64,000 nucleotides of DNA from Arthrobacter sp. MN05-02 (GTDB taxonomy: Bacteria > Actinomycetota > Actinomycetes > Actinomycetales > Micrococcaceae), in assembly GCA_004001285.1 (NCBI GenBank), contig AP018697.1, positions 2,418,001-2,482,000 of the forward strand, in the 5' to 3' direction. The position numbers and the translations under genes are program-made. The first letter of the stretch is position 1. Every line of letters starts with the position of its first letter. The notes beneath the pieces were generated by a model. The model did not search any database and had not been told where the DNA came from. It saw only the letters and a program-made list of their open reading frames with translations. This document shows positions 55,259 to 62,441 of the stretch, piece after piece.

Positions 55259-55762
55259 ATGACGAAGCAAGTGTACGCAGGACGTTTCACTGCCGATCCC
55301 GAGGGTGGCCCGGTAACGGTCTTCCTGATCGGGATGCGCGCCAACCGGTGGTGGAAGTTCGGGACGGTGGCACGGGTGGGCGCGGCCATGCCCAGGATGC
55401 TCGCCCATCTGGCCGCAACGCCGGAGGCCGGACTGCTGAGCTACGAGCAGTGGATCGGGCGGACCACCATCATTGTCAGCTACTGGAAGAGCCCGGAGCA
55501 TCTGCAGCGGTTCGCGGCCGACCGGTCGGCGCCGCACCTCGAGCCCTGGCGCCGGTTCATGCGCGAATCCGCCGGCACCGGAGACGTCGGCGTATGGCAC
55601 GAAACGTACGAGACGATGCCGGGTGGCAGGGAAAGCGTGTACAGCGACATGCCCGTCTTCGGACTGGCAACGGCCATAGGCCATGTACCGGTAGGAGTGG
55701 GACTGAACACCGCGCGCCAGCGCCTGAAGGCGGACGAGGTCGGGCGGCGTCTGCCGGAGTGA
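55259..55762 (+). CDS. DUF4188 family protein (haem/monooxygenase-like dimeric alpha-beta barrel)
   Basis: A 167-residue protein of DUF4188, probably a monooxygenase-like fold. It has VYAGRFTADPEGGPVTVFLI, RANRWWKFGTVARVGAAMPR and SYWKSPEHLQRFAADRSAPH, the last resembling the ABM-type barrel. The substrate is unknown. GAGAGGAGAGG precedes the ATG. The divergent TetR gene and the operator between them suggest induction by a small molecule. Confidence 0.82.
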   Translation: MTKQVYAGRFTADPEGGPVTVFLIGMRANRWWKFGTVARVGAAMPRMLAHLAATPEAGLLSYEQWIGRTTIIVSYWKSPEHLQRFAADRSAPHLEPWRRFMRESAGTGDVGVWHETYETMPGGRESVYSDMPVFGLATAIGHVPVGVGLNTARQRLKADEVGRRLPE

Positions 55763-56488
55763 GCCGTTCCCGCCAAATCTCGGAGGAGAACTCGCCCAGC
55801 GGAAGAGACATCCGACGCCGGCGCTGTGCAGGATCGAGCCACCGGCCAGCGTCATCGGCGGATCGCTTCACGATCGCGTCATGTACTGGGCGCTTCCTCC
55901 TCTGTGCCTTCTCCGTATATAAGCGGCAGAGCACGCCCTGAGTCAGTCCTGCACACGTGGTCCGCGGTTCGGGCCGGACAAGGGCTATACGTTGAAGCGG
56001 AACTCCACCACGTTCCGTTACCGAGTAATGTTATGTAACCCCTGAACTCCTAAGGAACTCGCCGTGGAAAGCTTACGCATCCACGTCCGCGAGGTGCCGC
56101 AGGAAAGTTGTCAGAGCTTCTTCCGGCCCAGATTACGCTGGCTCCGAACGGCGAGATAGCGGGTGGAATCTGGGCCTTCGAAGGTGGCGACGCGTTCTAC
56201 AGACATTCCTGTACGGCAGCCGCGGTTTGACCCTGAGGACCTGAGGCCACTTCTGGCCAGCGGCTCAGGACCCCATAGGGAAGGCTGCCGAGTCGATTGG
56301 GCCTCCTCGGCAAGGCTCCCCGTCCTCTGCCGGGTTGGTAGCGATAGCGGGTGAGCGAGCCACCCGTCGATTGCAGGTGCTCCGCGCGGGTTCGCCCACA
56401 AATTCACAGTGCCTCATAGATCCCCCTCACCTAGCCTTCACCTGGCCGCTCTGCAGCGCTGAAAGTCCACACGCATTAGCCTAAACGT
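55763..56488. other. Gene-poor left edge of the island
   Basis: 726 nt without a credible gene; composition becomes less GC-rich here. It includes repeat copy A (55985-56019). A minus-strand frame at 56111-56407 has no ribosome site or confident homology. I see no tRNA that could be an attachment site. Confidence 0.5.
55985..56019. repeat. Island direct repeat, copy A
   Basis: 35 nt beginning CTATACGTTGAAGCGGAAC and ending CCACCACGTTCCGTT. It matches copy B at 29 and copy C at 28 of 35 positions by hand alignment. Read on the minus strand it encodes RNVVEFRFNV and a stop, like the C-terminus of YchF. Confidence 0.7.
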
Positions 56489-59400
56489 ATGAACAGTGAC
56501 TTAGAACTGTTGAACGTCCGCGAGACCGCTCGTCGGCTTGGGGTACACGAAAATACGGTGCGGGCGTACGCCAAGCAAGGACTGCTTCCGGACGCGCGGG
56601 TGACGGGGACGTCGTTTTACAAATTCCGCGCGATCGACGTGGAGCGCCTTAAGGCACAGCGAGGAGCACCCGCCTTGAGTCTCACTGTCGAACGACTGGT
56701 GGCCAGTCCGGAGCTTGCAACTGCAAGCCAGCTTGCGCAGTGGCCCGGAACGAACGCTCGCGAAGCTCAGGATCGGCTTCCTGAGTTGGTACGCAGGCTG
56801 TTGTTTGAGACCCCCGGAGCGGGCCAAATCTCCATTCGCACCAGGGACGGCGTCGCCCTTGCCGGTAAGGACGGCGTCGCGACTCTCGAGGGGCAGACCC
56901 AACTGCTACCGGCCGGACAAATTTGGTTCGAGTTTGGCACGGACAAGGACTCCAAGCGCAAAGCCACGAAGGACTACGACGGGCGAAAGAGCGAGGCATC
57001 ACAGGACGTGACCTTCATCTTCGTGACGATCCGTAGATGGCAAGGCAAGGATGGTTGGGCCGCTGAGCGACGAGCCGAGCAACTCTTCAAGGACGTCCTC
57101 GTCTTCGATGCCGATGACCTCGAAGCTTGGCTGCAGGTTGCGCCCGCCGCTCACCTGTGGATTTCGGAGAGCCTCGGTCTCCGACCCCGGGACGCGCTTA
57201 CGCTAGAGACTTGGTGGGGCCGCACCTGCGCTGCGACCGAACCGGCCCTTCCGCTCAAGCTCTTCATCGCCGGGCGGGGTAAAGAAGTACAGCAACTGCG
57301 GTCGCTGCTTGGTGAAGAGCCGAGGATCACATCGATCCAGACCGAGTGGGTCGAGGACGCATGGGGGTTTCTGCATGCCGCCCTTACGCCCGACGAATAT
57401 GCCAGCGAGCCCGCTTCCGTCACAATAGTTCACTCCACGGATGTGTGGGATCGGATGACAGCATTTCCCGGGTCCGGGATTCTTGTGCCCGACTTCGACA
57501 ACGCCGACGTGACTCGTGCCCTCGCCAGCGGGAGGCATGTCGTGGCTATCGTTGATAGCGGGTCCGCCGCCCGTCGCAGCGTTGACATTCGCCTGCCGCG
57601 GGTTGGACGGCATGAGGCGGGCGAGGCCTTTCGAGCAGTCGACGTCGATTGGCGCCAGGCAGATCGGCTCGCGGTACTTGCTCGTCGGAGCATGCCTGCA
57701 TTGGTGCGCCGCCTTTCGCGCTCACCTCGGGTGCGGCAGCCAGCGTGGTCCCAGCCGCCGCTGGCCGACACGCTCGCTGCACTGATGTTGGCCGGTTGCT
57801 GGACTGATCAACCTGAGGACCTGCAGGTCCTCAGCAGGATGGCCGACATCCCTTCAGCCGACCTCCAGCGCGCTTTAGCCGACGCCAGTCGCGGATCTGA
57901 TCCGGCGATCCGGAACGGGCGGAAAGTCTTTGTGTTCACATCTCTGGAGGAGGCGTTCCTTGAGTTCGGCAACCGCGTCTCCTCAGATCTGGCATCGCGA
58001 TGGGCAGAAATTGCAACCAACGTACTTCTAGACCCCAATCCCTTTGAGGGCCTCACGTCGCAGGAGCGGATCGCAGCTCAACTGAATGGACAGCGCCAAA
58101 CCTACTCTGCTTCCCTTCGGCGCGGCATCGCGGACAGTCTCGCCCTTGCAGGAGCGATTGAGGCAGTCCCAGGTGGCACCAATCACGCTTCCTCGGTGGC
58201 CGAACGAGTCGTGCGGGACGTGCTGCGTCAAGTAGTTGCTGGTGCCGACGGTCATACCTGGGGAGTTATTGCCGATGTGCTGCCGCTACTTGCCGAGGCA
58301 GCTCCGGACACCTTCCTGTCGGCGCTGGAAGACGACCTCGCGACTAGTGAGCCGACTGTCGGCCGCCTGTTTCAGGTCATTGACGATCCTCTGGCAATCG
58401 GACCATCGGGACAACAACACCACCTGTTGTGGGCATTGGAACTGCTCTGCTGGTCGCCCGACTATATAATTCGCGCAACACGGATTTTGACTGAGCTTTG
58501 CCGTTACGAACTGCCGGAAAACTCGGGCACCACTCCCCTAGCGAGCATGTCAACCGTCCTTTGCGGATGGATTCGCAACACTGGCGCACACCTTAAGATG
58601 CGGCTCCAAGCCCTCGACGCCTGCCGCGCAGTGAGCGCGACGACTGGATGGGCTTTGCTCAAAGAACTTTGGCCGGATGGCAACGCTTGGGTCTCGCCGC
58701 CAAGTGAACCGCGCTATCAATTATGGAAGCCCACCAGCGAGCGGGTCCCGAGCAGCGAATGGTTCGCGTTCGCGACAAACCTCGTGGACCGAGCACTCCA
58801 GTGGGCTAGGGCAGATTGCACTGCGCTGCCATGGCTTGTCGAAGCACTTGCCAAGGTTGGCTCGGACGAAGCGAATCGCATTGTCGACTTCCTCGAGGCG
58901 GAAGTCGAACGCGGACATTTAGATAGTGACGCTCGGCTTGCCCTGTTCGAACAGGTCCGTGAAGTTGCCGCGCGGCACGAGCGGTTCCAAACCGCGGACT
59001 GGGCGATGCCCGCGGAGCAGCGCAACCGCTTGAGCAGCTTAGCGGAATTGCTTCAGCCTGTTGACGACCTGCGCCGGTTCGCATATCTCTACAATTGGCA
59101 TCCAGACCTGTCCGAGGTAGACCAGACTGACTACGAAAACTATTCCAAAGAGCTGGAAGCCAGACGGCGCGAAGCTCTTGACGTGCTTTTTGCGAGGCCC
59201 GATGGCTGGGAGCAACTCGCCGCAATAGTGGCGCGGGCTAAGGCCCCGACGCAGGTCGGTTGGGTGCTATCGACCTACGATAAGGTCGACGCGCTCCACA
59301 CCATGCTGGAATGGCTGGCATCGGAAAGCGCGGCGCTCCAGCAAGCCGCCGCAACGTGGATTCGGAGTCGCCTCGCGGTTTATGGGCCTGCGGATCTTAG

Positions 59401-60460
59401 GCGTGCGCTTGAGCGGAGCGACGTTGCGAGCCAGAGTCTTAGGTTATTCGTCCTCAACGTCCCCACAGCGAGCCTGTTCTGGAAGGTGCTCCACGAGTAT
59501 CCCGACGCTGAGGCTCTCTTCTGGGCGGAGGCTCCTTTCGAAACCGTTCCCGATGAAGATCTAACCAATGCGATTGAGTTGCTTCTTGAACATGCACGAG
59601 CTTGGTCAGCGATTACGGTAACAAGCCACGGAATCTTCAACCCAACAGCAGACCAGAAGGAGCATCTGCCGAGCGCCACGCTGATCCTGTCTGTTTTGCG
59701 CGCGGCGATCACCCAGGACCCAGGTAGGGCGGGTATCCCGCAGAAGGCCGGGCACTACGTCGGAACATTGCTGGACTACTTGGCTGCAGCCGGGGTGTCC
59801 ATCGCCGACCTCGCATCTCTCGAGTTTGGCTACTTCAGGCTACTTCAGCACAACCGCGAGCCACACGCCCTTAATCAGTCGCTCGCTTCGGACCCTGCAT
59901 TGTTTGTTGATCTTGTTCGCCGCACGTTCCGGGGCACGAACGAGCGTCGCCGTCACAGTGCAGTTTCGGATCCGCTGACTGAGCACGCCTGGTGGGTCCT
60001 TCGTGGTTGGCATGGCTTCCCTGGGCGACAGCAGGACGGCACACTCGATGAGGCCGCGATGCAGGAGTGGGTTAGGCAGGCCCGTCTGCAACTATCTGAT
60101 TCGGACCGAGCGGATGTCGGAGACGAGCTAATCGGTAAAACCTTCTCCTACGCCCCGGTCGACGCGGACGGAATCTGGCCGCCAGTTCCAGTTCGTGATC
60201 TCATCGAATCGATCGGGAGTCGGGACCTGGAGAACGGGGTTATCAACGGCCGTTTGAACAGCCGTGGTATGACCACGCGTGGCGCCTATGAGGGCGGCGC
60301 TCAAGAGAGAACACTGGCTGAGCAGTACAAGCAGTGGAATTTGGGCGTTCAGGTGCAGTGGCCGCGCACTGCTCGAATCCTGCGTGCGATTGCAGAGTCG
60401 TACGAACGGGACGCGGTTAATCAAGACCAAAGAGCTCAACTCGACCAAGATCTGGACTGA
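56489..60460 (+). CDS. Giant HTH / nuclease-fold-like / alpha-solenoid protein (candidate defence protein)
   Basis: A 1323-residue protein with no named function. Residues 6-57 (RETARRLGVHENTVRAYAKQ, SFYKFRAIDVERLK) are a MerR/excisionase-type helix-turn-helix. Residues ~112-230 look like a PD-(D/E)xK-type fold: GKDG with Asp128, then FEFGTDK with Glu148 and Lys153, and strand TFIFVTIRRWQ before DVLVFDADDLEAWL. LFIAGRGKEVQQLRSLL near 258 begins a domain in the place where related large proteins hold an ATPase core, but no Walker A is visible. The last ~800 residues are helical, with LLWALELLCWSPDYIIRATR and, at the end, QWPRTARILRAIAESYERDA. Codon use is less GC-biased than in the rest of the window. 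It stands alone between long spacers and repeats. Candidate DNA-targeting defence sensor by architecture; unproven. Confidence 0.6.
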   Translation: MNSDLELLNVRETARRLGVHENTVRAYAKQGLLPDARVTGTSFYKFRAIDVERLKAQRGAPALSLTVERLVASPELATASQLAQWPGTNAREAQDRLPELVRRLLFETPGAGQISIRTRDGVALAGKDGVATLEGQTQLLPAGQIWFEFGTDKDSKRKATKDYDGRKSEASQDVTFIFVTIRRWQGKDGWAAERRAEQLFKDVLVFDADDLEAWLQVAPAAHLWISESLGLRPRDALTLETWWGRTCAATEPALPLKLFIAGRGKEVQQLRSLLGEEPRITSIQTEWVEDAWGFLHAALTPDEYASEPASVTIVHSTDVWDRMTAFPGSGILVPDFDNADVTRALASGRHVVAIVDSGSAARRSVDIRLPRVGRHEAGEAFRAVDVDWRQADRLAVLARRSMPALVRRLSRSPRVRQPAWSQPPLADTLAALMLAGCWTDQPEDLQVLSRMADIPSADLQRALADASRGSDPAIRNGRKVFVFTSLEEAFLEFGNRVSSDLASRWAEIATNVLLDPNPFEGLTSQERIAAQLNGQRQTYSASLRRGIADSLALAGAIEAVPGGTNHASSVAERVVRDVLRQVVAGADGHTWGVIADVLPLLAEAAPDTFLSALEDDLATSEPTVGRLFQVIDDPLAIGPSGQQHHLLWALELLCWSPDYIIRATRILTELCRYELPENSGTTPLASMSTVLCGWIRNTGAHLKMRLQALDACRAVSATTGWALLKELWPDGNAWVSPPSEPRYQLWKPTSERVPSSEWFAFATNLVDRALQWARADCTALPWLVEALAKVGSDEANRIVDFLEAEVERGHLDSDARLALFEQVREVAARHERFQTADWAMPAEQRNRLSSLAELLQPVDDLRRFAYLYNWHPDLSEVDQTDYENYSKELEARRREALDVLFARPDGWEQLAAIVARAKAPTQVGWVLSTYDKVDALHTMLEWLASESAALQQAAATWIRSRLAVYGPADLRRALERSDVASQSLRLFVLNVPTASLFWKVLHEYPDAEALFWAEAPFETVPDEDLTNAIELLLEHARAWSAITVTSHGIFNPTADQKEHLPSATLILSVLRAAITQDPGRAGIPQKAGHYVGTLLDYLAAAGVSIADLASLEFGYFRLLQHNREPHALNQSLASDPALFVDLVRRTFRGTNERRRHSAVSDPLTEHAWWVLRGWHGFPGRQQDGTLDEAAMQEWVRQARLQLSDSDRADVGDELIGKTFSYAPVDADGIWPPVPVRDLIESIGSRDLENGVINGRLNSRGMTTRGAYEGGAQERTLAEQYKQWNLGVQVQWPRTARILRAIAESYERDAVNQDQRAQLDQDLD

Positions 60461-60986
60461 CCAGAGCCGGCCCCCGGCTGAAAAGGAAGTGTCGCGGTCC
60501 CGCTCTGGCTAAAGGGTGGCGACTTTGGCCGCGCCTCTGAGGACGCAGGCGATGCCTTCCGCACCCCGTCCAATGACTTGATGGAGGTGGCGGTCGTGAT
60601 CCCCGCAGTGGCGTTAATTCTCCGCCAACCGCTAGCTCCGAGCTTTAAGATTGACCCCACGAGACAGGCAAGTGTAGCCTCCGGCTGGAATCATTGCGCC
60701 CGATGTGCGAACTGGTAGGATCAATACCCGCTCGAACCGGATTCCATCGCCTAGACGTTGAAGTGGAAGTCAACACGTTCCGTAGCCGAATCGCCTTAGA
60801 TGGCGACATCCTTCACCCCCTGCCAGGAAGCCATGTCCTGTGCGATCGCAGTACGAACCTCGAGCCTGTCTCGGGGGGTGAACTACAGCTAGCAGAGCTA
60901 GTGCTCACCGGATCATCAAGCGCCGGAACGTCATGACCCACAACATCCAGCGGCCGGGTTGGCGGTGATCCCGAAGGCGACGTGTA
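60461..60986. other. Spacer downstream of the giant gene
   Basis: 526 nt with no supported gene. It contains repeat copy B (60751-60784). Small open frames here have no ribosome sites and no recognisable content. Confidence 0.5.
60751..60784. repeat. Island direct repeat, copy B
   Basis: 34 nt beginning CTAGACGTTGAAGTGGAAG and ending CACGTTCCGTA, with one base missing compared with A and C. Similarity to copy C continues for about 25 further bases (CCTTAGA, GGCGACA), which A lacks. Confidence 0.7.
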
Positions 60987-61798
60987 TCAAAGCATTTCGA
61001 GGGGTACCGGGTGTGTCGGCGGCGGGAAAGCGCGATCGAGGCGCTCGAGATCGGTGTCGCTGAGGTGAAGGTCGCGGGCGGCGGCGTTCTCGAGCACATG
61101 CTCGGCGGTCGAAGCCCTCGGGATCGCGAGCACGCTGCTGGTGCGCATCGTCCACACCAGAGCGACCTGCGCGGGCGTCGCGCCAAGCCCACGCGCGATC
61201 TGTGTCAGATTCGGGTGGCCGAGCAGTCGTCCCTGCTCCACGGGCGAATAGGCCATTACGGGCATCTTCGTCGAAGCGGACCATGGCATCAGGTCGAACT
61301 CCGGACCGCGACGGGTCAGGTTGTACAGCACCTGATCGGTCTGGCACCCCTCAGGCAAACTCTGGAGCTCGTCGGTGTCGAGGTTACTCACACCCCACGC
61401 ACGGATCGAGCCCTCGTCGATGAGGGACTCGAACGCTGCGACGGTTTCCTCGAATGGGAATCTCCCCCGCCATGTAGGAGATACAGGTCCAGGCAGTCAG
61501 TGCCCAGACGGTTCAGGCTTGCATGACAAGCCTCGATCGTCCCTGATGCGGAGGCGTTCGAGGGTAGGACCTTGCTCACCAGGAAGACCTCATCGCGCCT
61601 ACCCCTGATGGCTTCTCCGACAATGTCCTCACTACGCCCGTTACCGTACATTTCGGCGGTACCGATGACGGTTAGACCCAGATCGATACCTGTACGCAAC
61701 GCCCCGATCTCAGCGTTGCGGCAGGCAGGAGAGTCACCCAGGTTCCACGTTCCCTGCCCCAGAGCAGAAACCACAGTGCCGTCCGGAAAAGTAACCAC
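60987..61798 (-). pseudogene. Aldo/keto reductase, decayed
   Basis: It would be an NADPH-dependent aldo/keto reductase of the YeaE type, ~270 residues. The N-terminal frame has [15 protein letters not shown], the Tyr of [10 protein letters not shown], Lys in VFLVSKVLP and His in DLYLLH. The frame breaks at 61470-61473, where one base is missing; restoring it gives [13 protein letters not shown]. The second frame continues with [26 protein letters not shown] and ATPAQVALVW. In addition the catalytic Asp of the usual DTAEMY is Gly (IGTAEMYG). The loss of an active-site residue together with the frameshift points to a real pseudogene. The minus-strand IS3 remnant lies just upstream. Confidence 0.75.
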
Positions 61799-61879
61799 AC
61801 GCCAACGCTACAACCAGGGCCATCAGCAGGCGAGGCGTGATGGAAACCGAACTATGGGCCAGGCCAAAGTGCCACCAAT

Positions 61880-62150
61880 CGTGCAGCAGACCCAGCTGGC
61901 TATGACAGCGCTCGCGGTTGTGCCAGATTCCGGGGTAGTCGAACATCGCGTTAGTTGGTTCGACCCGGGTGTTCCGCTTCTATCGGTCCAGGAGCTCGAC
62001 CTGCATCCGTGACCAGGACGACTCGATCATTGAGTTGTCGTGACAGTCACCGATGCTCTCAGTCGTGGCCAGCAGGCCAGAATCACGCGCCCCTTCGTGA
62101 AAGCCCGACATCGACACGTGAGAGTCCTCTTCGCCACCACAAGAAGTGCC
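61880..62150 (-). mobile_element. IS3-family transposase (OrfB) remnant
   Basis: The frame reads GARDSGLLATTESIGDCHDN, SMIESSWSRMQVELLDR, a stop codon, then in the same frame KRNTRVEPTNAMFDYPGIWH and NRERCHSQLG. It matches the end of IS3 OrfB with its SIGDCYDNAMMESFW and IFDYIEIFYNR.RRHSxLG-like motifs. The first part of the integrase core and the DDE Asp residues upstream are missing or too degraded, and the internal TAG stop confirms decay. Ends and terminal repeats are not recognisable, so limits are approximate. Confidence 0.75.
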
Positions 62151-62289
62151 CCGCCCAAGACGATTCACCCGGGCGGAACACGTCGAGCATCATGTTGGCG
62201 TGTTATCAAGCCAGCTACTCAGCAATTCCTCAGAGCCGGAACTATACTGATGTTCCGGATATTCGGACAACGCGCACAGGTATATCGAA

Positions 62290-62324
62290 CTAAACATTGA
62301 ATCTGAATCCCACCACGTTCCGTA
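62290..62324. repeat. Island direct repeat, copy C
   Basis: 35 nt beginning CTAAACATTGAATCTGAATC and ending CACCACGTTCCGTA. On the minus strand it encodes RNVVGFRFNV and a stop, at the end of an open frame that has no other recognisable content. Confidence 0.7.
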
Positions 62325-62441
62325 TTAAAATCACCTTAGAAGGCGACAATAACGCTAGACATTGGACCAGAACTTTTCCAAGTTCCGACACATACCAATC
62401 CATTACGTACCGAGGACCGAAGCTCGTGTTAGCGGGAAGAA

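Noticed and set aside
56111..56407. Minus-strand small frame in the island's left spacer, ending RYLAVRSQRNLGRKKL
   Set aside because: A vague likeness to the end of GTP cyclohydrolase II is too short and there is no ribosome site or upstream homology.
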